Part shown: piece after piece, positions 1 to 5,052 of the stretch
Position numbering within the stretch: position 1 is the stretch's first letter
Layout of the letters: every line of letters starts with the position of its first letter
Source of the DNA: Dethiosulfatibacter sp.
Lineage (GTDB): Bacteria; Bacillota; Clostridia; Tissierellales; Dethiosulfatibacteraceae
NCBI GenBank assembly: GCA_030591825.1
Contig: JAUVAG010000135.1
Location: forward strand, 1-5,052
DNA length: 5,052 nucleotides
Reading direction: 5' to 3'
The notes under the pieces: model-generated
What the model saw: only the letters and a program-made list of their open reading frames with translations
Told to the model about the DNA's origin: nothing
The model's database searches: none
Made by a program: the position numbers and the translations under genes

Positions 1-1110
1 GCTTTTAATGGTGTAGGCAAGGCCATTGATGGTGGTGGACCCATCTATGCAAATAGAAAATACAATATAAATGGAAGACCAATAAACCCGGTTGCGAGAA
101 AGTATCCCAAAAACTTCATTCAGACCGGCATTAGTACCATTGACGTCCTACTTACCTTGATTAGAGGGCAAAAGCTGCCAATATTTTCTGGGAATGGACT
201 TCCTCACAAGGAACTTGCTGCTCAAATAGTAAATCAGGCAAAAATCACCTCCGAAGAAGGATTGAAATTTGCGATTTGTTTTGCAGCAATAGGAGTTACA
301 AAGGATGATGGTGCATATTTTCGAGAAAAATTTGAAGAAAGTGGCTCAATAGATAATGTAGTCATGTTTATGAACTATGCAGATGATCCTGTGGCAGAGA
401 GGATTAGTACTCCAAGATGTGCACTGACTGCAGCGGAGTATCTTGCTTTTGAAGAGGACATGCACATACTTGTAGTTATGACTGACATCACAAGCTACTG
501 TGAAGGGTTAAGAGAGATATCTTCAGCTAGGGAAGAGGTTCCAAGTAGAAAAGGATACCCTGGATATTTGTATTCCGATCTTGCTTCTCTCTATGAAAGA
601 GCAGGCATGTTAAAGAGCAGGAAAGGATCCATAACATTTTTGCCTATATTGACTATGCCCAATGATGACATTACCCATCCAATTCCGGACCTTACAGGAT
701 ATATAACCGAAGGTCAGATTGTGTTGTCAAGAGAACTGTCAAACAATAGTATAAACCCGCCTGTATATGTGTTGCCCTCCCTTTCAAGGCTAATGAAAGA
801 CGGCATAGGAGAAGGATATACAAGAGCTGATCACCCTGATGTAGCAAACCAGCTGTTCTCATCATATTCTAAAGTACGGGAAATAAGGTCATTGGCTCAG
901 ATAATTGGAGAAGAAGACTTGTCAGATATAGACAAGTTATATATGGATTTCGGAAGATATTTTGAGGACAGGTTTGTCAATCAGGGATTTGAAGAAAACA
1001 GAAGACTTGAAGAGAGTATTGATATTGGATGGAAAGCACTATCTATATTGCCAAAGGAAGAATTGGACAGAATTGATGATGGAGTAATAGAAAAATATTA
1101 CAGGAAGTGA
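1..1110 (+). CDS. ntpB: V/A-type ATP synthase subunit B, 5'-truncated by the window edge
   Basis: This is the regulatory, non-catalytic nucleotide-binding subunit of the V1/A1 head, which alternates with catalytic subunit A in a hexamer on the cytoplasmic face of the membrane. The frame is open from base 1, so 369 residues are visible; the family is about 460 residues, so roughly 90 N-terminal residues lie to the left. Family landmarks in order are [10 protein letters not shown] near the start, then [10 protein letters not shown] and [13 protein letters not shown] (bases 187-225), which stands where catalytic subunits have a P-loop. Next come [40 protein letters not shown] and [15 protein letters not shown], and the end is IEKYYRK. 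The lack of a GKT P-loop is normal for subunit B. One oddity is Tyr in the ATPase alpha/beta signature ([10 protein letters not shown], bases 757-786), where Asp, Asn or His is usual. Subunit D follows 4 bases downstream in the same operon. The sequence does not show whether the ion is H+ or Na+. Confidence 0.97.
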   Translation, partial: AFNGVGKAIDGGGPIYANRKYNINGRPINPVARKYPKNFIQTGISTIDVLLTLIRGQKLPIFSGNGLPHKELAAQIVNQAKITSEEGLKFAICFAAIGVTKDDGAYFREKFEESGSIDNVVMFMNYADDPVAERISTPRCALTAAEYLAFEEDMHILVVMTDITSYCEGLREISSAREEVPSRKGYPGYLYSDLASLYERAGMLKSRKGSITFLPILTMPNDDITHPIPDLTGYITEGQIVLSRELSNNSINPPVYVLPSLSRLMKDGIGEGYTRADHPDVANQLFSSYSKVREIRSLAQIIGEEDLSDIDKLYMDFGRYFEDRFVNQGFEENRRLEESIDIGWKALSILPKEELDRIDDGVIEKYYRK

Positions 1111-1114
1111 TTAC

Positions 1115-1729
1115 GTGGAAAATCTTACACCTACCAAAGCAAATCTAATAAAATCAAAGTCAATGCTTGAATTTTCCACAAAAGGGTATGAATTGCTGGA
1201 TAAAAAAAGAAATGTACTCATTAGGGAAATGATGGCAATGATCGATGAAGTGAAAGAAATCCAAATAGAAATTGACAGTATATTCAAGGAAGCAAATTCA
1301 GCAATGATTTATGCAATGTTGACAATGGGTACAAACAATGTAGAGGAAATAGCCCTGTCCATACCCAAGGATGAAAACATAAGCATATTGTCTAAAAGTA
1401 TAATGGGAGTGGAGATTCCCTTCATTAAGGATGAAACACCTGAAATCCAACCTTATTATGGATTTTTCAGAACCAATTCATCACTTGATATTACAGTGAC
1501 GAAGATGAACGATGTACAAAAGCTCCTTTACAAGCTTGCTGAAGTGGAAAATTCAGTTTTTAGACTGGCAGCAGAAATCAAGAAAACCAGCAAGAGGGCA
1601 AATGCACTTCATAAGATTCAGATCCCAAGATACAGGGAAATGACAAAATACATAGGAGAGGTTCTTGAAGAAAAAGAGAGAGAAGATTTCTTCAGGCTGA
1701 AGAGGATAAATAACCGTTCTAAGGACTAA
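1115..1729 (+). CDS. ntpD: V/A-type ATP synthase subunit D (central rotor shaft)
   Basis: Subunit D forms the long coiled-coil shaft that turns inside the A3B3 hexamer and couples ATP turnover to the membrane rotor. The protein has 204 residues, about the usual size for the family. The N-terminus (TPTKANLIKSKSMLEFSTKGYELLDKKR) and the C-terminus (RANALHKIQIPRYREMTKYI, then EVLEEKEREDFFRLKRI) are the two conserved helices expected of the antiparallel coiled coil. The middle third is less conserved. The start is a GTG at 1115, chosen because it gives the conserved N-terminus and because AGGAAG (1102-1107), lying in the last codons of subunit B, sits 7 bases upstream. The 4-base gap to subunit B suggests translational coupling. 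No further ATPase gene follows, so this appears to be the last gene of the operon. Confidence 0.96.
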   Translation: MENLTPTKANLIKSKSMLEFSTKGYELLDKKRNVLIREMMAMIDEVKEIQIEIDSIFKEANSAMIYAMLTMGTNNVEEIALSIPKDENISILSKSIMGVEIPFIKDETPEIQPYYGFFRTNSSLDITVTKMNDVQKLLYKLAEVENSVFRLAAEIKKTSKRANALHKIQIPRYREMTKYIGEVLEEKEREDFFRLKRINNRSKD

Positions 1730-1746
1730 TGAATATTTCCCCTAAT

Positions 1747-1773
1747 AATCAGCACTGACCTGTGCTGGTTTTT
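1747..1773 (+). terminator. Probable Rho-independent terminator of the ATPase operon
   Basis: A 9-bp stem (AATCAGCAC at 1747-1755 with GTGCTGGTT at 1762-1770, one T-G wobble) closes a 6-base loop and runs into a T-run at 1769-1773. It starts 17 bases after the subunit D stop, where an operon terminator is expected. The T-run is only five bases long and is followed by GG, so termination may be incomplete. The 5' arm can also join a longer imperfect hairpin that reaches 1786. Confidence 0.6.
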
Positions 1774-1786
1774 GGTTATCTGGGGA

Positions 1787-1814
1787 TGCACAGTCATAGG
1801 GAATGTGTTAAAAT
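1787..1814 (+). promoter_or_regulatory. Candidate sigma-A promoter for the hisA-like gene
   Basis: TAAAAT at 1809-1814 is a good -10 element, and TG at 1806-1807 plus one spacer base makes it an extended -10. The -35 candidate is weak: TGCACA at 1787-1792 matches TTGACA at four of six positions with a 16-base spacer. An extended -10 can compensate for a poor -35. The element lies 45 bases upstream of the start codon and just after the terminator-like hairpin, consistent with separate transcription of the downstream gene. This is inference from sequence only. Confidence 0.45.
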
Positions 1815-1846
1815 GAATAATAATGGATTTATAGAGTAAGACGTAG

Positions 1847-1852
1847 AGGAGG
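1847..1852 (+). promoter_or_regulatory. Ribosome binding site of the hisA-like gene
   Basis: A perfect AGGAGG lies 6 bases before the ATG at 1859 and fixes that start codon. Confidence 0.85.
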
Positions 1853-1858
1853 ATAAAA

Positions 1859-2599
1859 ATGGAATTTAGACCGTGTATTGATCTTCATGAAGGAAAAGTA
1901 AAACAAATCGTCGGAAGCAGTTTAAACGATTCGGGAGCAGAAGAAAATTTTGTTTCCCAAAATGATGCTGACTATTATGCCGAATTATATAAAAAAGCAG
2001 GGCTTTATGGTGGGCACATCATAGCCCTTGGCTCAGGGAACAGAGAACAAATAGAAAAAGCGCTGGCTGCATATCCGGGAGGACTTCAGGTAGGTGGAGG
2101 AATAAATGCGGACAATGCTAGATGGTATATTGAAAAGGGAGCATCACATGTTATAGTAACCTCTTATATCTTTAAGGATGGAAAGTTTTATTTTGATAAT
2201 TTAGAAGAAATTGTCAAAGTGGTAAATAAGGAAAATCTTGTCATTGATCTTAGCTGTCGCAAAAAAGATGGAAAATACTATGTAGTGACCAATAAATGGC
2301 AGAAATTCACAAACTTTGAAGTGAATGAAGAAAATATTGATTTTCTGTCCGAATTTTGTGATGAATTCCTTGTTCATGCAGTTGATGTTGAAGGATTGCG
2401 AAATGGTATTGATGAAGAACTCATTCAAAAGCTAAGTAATTGGGTTAAAATTCCATGTACCTATGCAGGTGGGATTTCATCCCTTGAAGATGTCAAGTAT
2501 ATTGAATCCATTAGCGGCGGCAGGATGAACTATACCATAGGAAGTGCCCTGGACATATTTGGCGGTAATATAAAATTCCATGATGTCATTAACCTGTAA
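1859..2599 (+). CDS. hisA: Eukaryotic-type HisA: ProFAR isomerase (1-(5-phosphoribosyl)-5-[(5-phosphoribosylamino)methylideneamino]imidazole-4-carboxamide isomerase)
   Basis: This is a 246-residue (beta/alpha)8-barrel enzyme of the HisA/HisF family, predicted to catalyse the Amadori-type isomerisation of ProFAR to PRFAR in the fourth step of histidine synthesis, in the cytoplasm. The sequence follows yeast HIS6 rather than ordinary bacterial HisA: CIDLHEGKVKQIVG at the start, then NFVSQ, LQVGGGIN, VIVTSYIF, DLSCRKKDGKYYV, NKWQ, EFLVHAVDVEGL, GGIDE-like NGIDEELI, YAGGISSLEDVK and GSALDIFGGN at the end. The expected catalytic aspartates are Asp8 (barrel strand 1) and Asp130 (VIDLSCR). The phosphate-binding loops are GGGI (79-82) and AGG (203-205) with GSALD (228-232). 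The family assignment is firm; the eukaryotic-type assignment rests on recalled similarity to HIS6. The gene stands alone with its own promoter and ribosome binding site, and no other his gene is in view. It converges with the minus-strand operon. Confidence 0.93.
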   Translation: MEFRPCIDLHEGKVKQIVGSSLNDSGAEENFVSQNDADYYAELYKKAGLYGGHIIALGSGNREQIEKALAAYPGGLQVGGGINADNARWYIEKGASHVIVTSYIFKDGKFYFDNLEEIVKVVNKENLVIDLSCRKKDGKYYVVTNKWQKFTNFEVNEENIDFLSEFCDEFLVHAVDVEGLRNGIDEELIQKLSNWVKIPCTYAGGISSLEDVKYIESISGGRMNYTIGSALDIFGGNIKFHDVINL

Positions 2600-2624
2600 G
2601 TAATAACCAAAACATTATAAAGAG

Positions 2625-3773
2625 TTAAACCACTGAAGGTTCCAGTATTAAATTACCTTTTTCAAATCTGTCTATACCCAGCAAACTTACGTCTATGGTA
2701 GGTTTGGATTTAGTTATCATCTCTGCAATTACAATACCTGTCAATGGACCAAACATGAAGCCGTGACCACTGAATCCTACGGCCAGGTAGAAATTGTCAA
2801 GTCCCTCTGCAGTTCCGTAGACAGGCTGCTTGTCAGGAGTGATATTATATAGGCCAGCCCACTGTCTTATTACTCTCAGGTTGCCAACTGGAGGAAGTAT
2901 GCTTGTAACAGTTTTAGCCATTTCTTCCAGGAATTCCCAGCTTGAAGTGATTCTCAGGTCCCTTGGCTCCCTGTCGTCGCCTCTACCCATAATGAAAGGT
3001 CCCTTTGGATTCTGCTGGCAGTATATGTTCTTTGAGAATGACATAACCATAGGTCCCTGTACATGCTCTATAGGCTCCGTTACTAGAATCTGGTGTCTTT
3101 CCGAGTAAACTGGAAGGTCTATCCCTACCATTTCACATACGTTTTTTGAATAACCGCCGGCTGCATTCACCAATGTACCTGTAATTATACTGCCCTTGTT
3201 CGTCATGACTTCTGTAATTTTATTTCCTTCTCTTTTGATTCCTGTAACTTCAGTGTAGGTCATGAATTCTACACCTAGTCTTTTTGCAGCTTTGTAGTAT
3301 GCATCTGTAGTAAGGAAAGGGTCCAGAAAACCGTCTTTTTGACAGAAGGCAGCACCCAGTAATTCATCAGTATTAAGATGAGGTACTATTTCCTTTGCTT
3401 CCTCTATGGATACCATCCTTGACGGAATATCAAGAGAATTCTGAAGCTTTACATTCTTTTTGAACTGATCCATTTCTTTATCTGTAGTAGCAAGAAGAAG
3501 GTATCCTCCCTGATAAAAGGTTACATCCCTGTTGTATTCCAGTATTTCATTTGCATTTTCATAAAATTCTATACTTTGCTTAGCAAGCTTGCAATTCGTT
3601 TCGGTTCCCCACTGCATCCTGACACCTGCACCGCATCTTCCTGTGGAACCGCTGGAAACATAAGACCTGTCTATTACAACTACATTCTTAACACCTTTTT
3701 TTGCAAGATTGTACGCTATTGAACAGCCTGAAATCCCTGCCCCTATAATTACAACATCGGCAGTTTTAGTCAT
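2625..3773 (-). CDS. FAD-dependent amine/imino acid dehydrogenase, beta subunit type (DAO family)
   Basis: This is a 382-residue FAD oxidoreductase of the DAO family, close in type to the catalytic beta subunits of dye-linked proline dehydrogenase and sarcosine oxidase. It has the N-terminal Rossmann motif GAGISG (residues 11-16) with Asp35 ending strand 2, where the FAD ribose is bound. Further landmarks are SGSTGRCGAGVRMQ (41-54), DGFLDPF (147-153), NAAGGYS (203-209), QWAGLYNITPDKQPVYG (304-320) and the C-terminal FAD loop GFSGHGFMFGP (333-343). No signal peptide or membrane segment is seen, so it is cytoplasmic. An ATG at 3794 also lies in frame, but its first codons are the AGGAGG site itself, so the ATG at 3773 is preferred. 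The gene overlaps the BFD-like gene by 8 bases and is last in the operon. The substrate is undetermined: L-proline, hydroxyproline, sarcosine or another N-alkyl amino acid are all possible. Confidence 0.88.
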   Translation of the reverse strand: MTKTADVVIIGAGISGCSIAYNLAKKGVKNVVVIDRSYVSSGSTGRCGAGVRMQWGTETNCKLAKQSIEFYENANEILEYNRDVTFYQGGYLLLATTDKEMDQFKKNVKLQNSLDIPSRMVSIEEAKEIVPHLNTDELLGAAFCQKDGFLDPFLTTDAYYKAAKRLGVEFMTYTEVTGIKREGNKITEVMTNKGSIITGTLVNAAGGYSKNVCEMVGIDLPVYSERHQILVTEPIEHVQGPMVMSFSKNIYCQQNPKGPFIMGRGDDREPRDLRITSSWEFLEEMAKTVTSILPPVGNLRVIRQWAGLYNITPDKQPVYGTAEGLDNFYLAVGFSGHGFMFGPLTGIVIAEMITKSKPTIDVSLLGIDRFEKGNLILEPSVV

Positions 3774-4047
3774 CCTTTTTCGCCTCCTCTGCAATCAAAT
3801 CCAGTTTCACACCAACAATTGGCGGTCTGTTTGTCTGAAAATCAAGTTCTGTAATGGGTTTTCCTGTAGCCCTTGACAGTTCTCTTAAAACTATCTGGCC
3901 ACAGGTTTTACCCTGACATGGGCCCATTCCTATTCTTGTTAGTCTCTTGATTTCTTCAAAAGTATGGTATCCTTCATCTATAAGGTCTTTCAATTCCTTC
4001 AAGGTAACATCGGAACATCTGCAAACAATAACATTTTCATCCTTCAT
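3766..4047 (-). CDS. BFD-like [2Fe-2S]-binding protein, delta-type subunit
   Basis: This small protein of 93 residues has the bacterioferritin-associated ferredoxin-like (Fer2_BFD) cysteine pattern: Cys9-x-Cys11, 32 residues, then Cys44-x4-Cys49 (VCRCSDVT and IGMGPCQGKTC). These four cysteines should hold one [2Fe-2S] cluster. The same domain is found as a separate small subunit in Thermococcales proline dehydrogenases and fused to flavoproteins of the sarcosine oxidase alpha/HcnB class, where it relays electrons between flavins. The tail after residue 60 (TGKPITELDFQTNRPPI) includes the R-P-P motif that typically follows this domain in such complexes. The start overlaps the preceding gene's stop by one base (TAATG), with a G-rich weak ribosome binding site upstream. 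The end overlaps the beta-subunit gene by 8 bases. It probably acts only as part of the complex. Confidence 0.9.
   Translation of the reverse strand: MKDENVIVCRCSDVTLKELKDLIDEGYHTFEEIKRLTRIGMGPCQGKTCGQIVLRELSRATGKPITELDFQTNRPPIVGVKLDLIAEEAKKDD
3783..3788 (-). promoter_or_regulatory. Ribosome binding site deciding the beta-subunit start
   Basis: On the minus strand AGGAGG ends 9 bases before the ATG at 3773. It lies inside the coding end of the BFD-like gene. It explains the unnatural-looking QRRRKR extension that would result from starting at 3794. Confidence 0.8.
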
Positions 4048-4538
4048 TATTTTGCCCCCACTTCAATATTTCTGAATTTATAAAGCAAATCCCTGGGTAC
4101 TTCAAGAGTTACAATCAAGGTTCTGTCAAGAGACTTTGAATTTAAGACTTTCACTACCTTTACGTCACCAAGATAATTTCCTTCCCTGTCAAGACCTCTT
4201 ACCATCTGACCCTTTTCAGGAACTGGAAGCAATTCATAGGGAATAGTCATATATAGATAATCTTCAGATTTTGACCCGTCAACCAGCATGATGGCAAGAC
4301 CTGGACATTTTCCAAGACATACACCGCAGCCTACACATTTTTCAGAAGATACCACTGGAAGATTGTTGATATCATCACCCATGTCTATGGCATTGAACCT
4401 GCAGGATGTAACACAGGGGTTGCAGGGAATTTTCTGGAAACATTCAATAACTGCTACAGATCCCTTGTTTATAGTTTCAATTGAAGGAAATATCTTCGAA
4501 ATTTGTTCTTTAGTTGCTACTCCATTAATTTCAAGCAT
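4047..4538 (-). CDS. Two-cluster [4Fe-4S] ferredoxin-type subunit of the dehydrogenase complex
   Basis: This 163-residue protein has eight cysteines suited to two [4Fe-4S] clusters. The first group is Cys33, then Cys39-x2-Cys42-x3-Cys46 (PCNPCVTSCRFNAI). The second is the classic Cys68-x2-Cys71-x2-Cys74-x3-Cys78-Pro (CVGCGVCLGKCPG). The first group departs from the standard C-x2-C-x2-C-x3-C spacing, so full occupancy of that site is less certain. After the ferredoxin part, about 75 residues form a cysteine-free C-terminal region rich in beta-strand pattern (MVRGLDREGNYLGDVKVVKV and so on), probably a partner-binding domain. An in-frame ATG at 4571 exists, but the ATG at 4538 has AGGAG 8 bases upstream, whereas the earlier one has only a poor site 11 bases away. 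The gene overlaps the alpha-type gene by 8 bases. By neighbourhood it is the gamma-type electron-transfer subunit. Confidence 0.9.
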   Translation of the reverse strand: MLEINGVATKEQISKIFPSIETINKGSVAVIECFQKIPCNPCVTSCRFNAIDMGDDINNLPVVSSEKCVGCGVCLGKCPGLAIMLVDGSKSEDYLYMTIPYELLPVPEKGQMVRGLDREGNYLGDVKVVKVLNSKSLDRTLIVTLEVPRDLLYKFRNIEVGAK

Positions 4539-5052
4539 TGTCACGTCTCCTTTCAATTTGATCCACTCCATCCCTTATATGCTTTCCTGAAGGTCCGGCT
4601 CTCAAGCTGTCAAGCTGACCCTTGTAGTCAGTTAAGAGTTCATCATAGTTTTCATTTATTCTTCCGATTTTTTTTGCTGCATGGAGACCTGCCAGATATC
4701 CTTCAACCATGGCAGCGCTTGCTTCTTCTATGCCACTGCTGTCTCCGGCTGTGAAGATGTTTTCAACAGTTGTTTCATAGTTGTTGTATCTCACAGGTAC
4801 AAATCCGCTCAAGTTTGGCACATATTTCATTTCGCAGCCAACCATGGACAGAAGTTCGTTTAGAGGTGAAAGTCCAACAGCTATGCACATTACATCCACA
4901 TCAAGTTCTTTCTCCGTGCCTTCAATAGGATTCCATTTCTCATTCAGTTTGCAAATAACAGCTTTTTCAAGAAAGTCATTACCCTTTGCTTCAACTACTG
5001 TATGTCTTGTCATAATAGGTATTCCCATTCTTCTGATTTTCGAAGCATGGAC
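4531..5052 (-). CDS. NAD(P)/FAD-dependent flavoprotein, alpha-type subunit, C-terminal part (N-terminus outside window)
   Basis: The visible 173 residues are the C-terminal part of a pyridine nucleotide-disulfide oxidoreductase-like flavoprotein of the HcnB / proline dehydrogenase alpha class. The frame stays open to the window edge (VHASKIRR precedes the first Met at 5028), so that Met is internal and the true start lies to the right. Visible landmarks are DVDVMCIAVGLSPLNELL, the end of the NAD-binding domain returning to the FAD domain, and NIFTAGDSSGIEEASAAMVE with EGYLAGLHAAKKIG. The latter holds the conserved GD motif that contacts FAD and the following helix. Family members are usually over 400 residues, so more than half is missing. 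The gene is first of the four visible in the operon and overlaps the [4Fe-4S] gene by 8 bases. It probably passes electrons between the iron-sulfur subunits and NAD(P) or another acceptor; the acceptor cannot be read from this fragment. Confidence 0.88.
   Translation of the reverse strand, partial: VHASKIRRMGIPIMTRHTVVEAKGNDFLEKAVICKLNEKWNPIEGTEKELDVDVMCIAVGLSPLNELLSMVGCEMKYVPNLSGFVPVRYNNYETTVENIFTAGDSSGIEEASAAMVEGYLAGLHAAKKIGRINENYDELLTDYKGQLDSLRAGPSGKHIRDGVDQIERRRDNA
4547..4551 (-). promoter_or_regulatory. Ribosome binding site deciding the [4Fe-4S] subunit start
   Basis: On the minus strand AGGAG (within AAAGGAGA) ends 8 bases before the ATG at 4538. It lies in the last codons of the upstream flavoprotein gene. 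It favours the 4538 start over the in-frame ATG at 4571. Confidence 0.75.

Noticed and set aside
157..159. TTG as a start codon for a short subunit B
   Set aside because: The frame is open and conserved from base 1 ([20 protein letters not shown]), so the TTG is an internal leucine codon.
1730..1858. Riboswitch, T-box or histidine attenuator leader ahead of the hisA-like gene
   Set aside because: From the proposed promoter only about 40 bases remain before the start codon, with no His-rich leader peptide and no T-box-like motif seen; the only strong structure lies upstream of the promoter.
2201..2428. Open frame of 75 codons on the minus strand inside the hisA-like gene
   Set aside because: It is antisense to conserved HisA blocks; its Phe/Ile-rich translation is the usual shadow of an AT-rich gene.
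2600..2640. Bidirectional terminator between the convergent hisA-like and beta-subunit genes
   Set aside because: The gap is only 25 bases. The sole inverted repeat is a 4-bp AACC/GGTT stem overlapping the end of the beta gene, with no good T-run, so a terminator is not supported.
2830..3108. Open frame of 92 codons on the plus strand opposite the beta-subunit gene
   Set aside because: It lies wholly antisense to a well-conserved oxidoreductase gene, has no recognisable domain, and its composition is explained by the coding bias of the opposite strand.
4288..4863. Three overlapping plus-strand frames opposite the [4Fe-4S] and alpha genes
   Set aside because: All are antisense to genes with clear cysteine and FAD motifs, and none has a recognisable domain.
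1..5052. Mobile element, CRISPR array, tRNA or rRNA gene
   Set aside because: No transposase or integrase coding, no regularly spaced direct repeats, and no tRNA- or rRNA-like sequence was seen; nearly all bases are in conserved housekeeping or metabolic genes.

Overview
The window looks like part of the chromosome of a low-GC, Gram-positive anaerobe, most likely a member of the Clostridia. The evidence is the AT-rich coding sequence with many AGA/AGG and ATA codons, strong AGGAGG-type ribosome binding sites, a V/A-type ATPase of the kind common in anaerobic Firmicutes, and an oxygen-sensitive-looking iron-sulfur/flavin amino acid dehydrogenase cluster. The genus cannot be named from the sequence alone.

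Layout. Bases 1-1729 (+ strand) hold the end of a V/A-type ATPase operon: subunit B (its N-terminus lies left of the window), followed 4 bases later by subunit D. Bases 1730-1858 are an intergenic region with a hairpin followed by a short T-run and then a probable extended -10 promoter. Bases 1859-2599 (+) carry a single histidine-biosynthesis gene, a HisA isomerase that resembles the eukaryotic HIS6 type rather than the usual bacterial HisA. After a 25-base convergent gap, bases 2625-5052 (- strand) carry four tightly packed genes, transcribed from right to left. They are a flavoprotein 'alpha' subunit (its N-terminus lies right of the window), a two-cluster [4Fe-4S] protein, a BFD-like [2Fe-2S] protein, and a DAO-family FAD oxidoreductase 'beta' subunit.

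How the genes work together. The B and D subunits belong to the V1 head and its central rotor shaft, respectively. The minus-strand quartet has the same four component types as the heterotetrameric dye-linked L-proline dehydrogenases (alpha-beta-gamma-delta) of Thermococcales and is related to sarcosine oxidase and hydroxyproline dehydrogenase complexes. The inferred scheme is that the beta subunit oxidises a secondary amine or imino acid and passes electrons through the iron-sulfur subunits to the alpha flavoprotein and then to an NAD(P) or other acceptor. The substrate is not determined by the sequence. The hisA-like gene has no visible functional link to either neighbour.

Nothing in the window is clearly a new biological system. 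The points most worth checking are the stand-alone eukaryotic-type HisA and the uncharacterised four-subunit amine/imino acid dehydrogenase.
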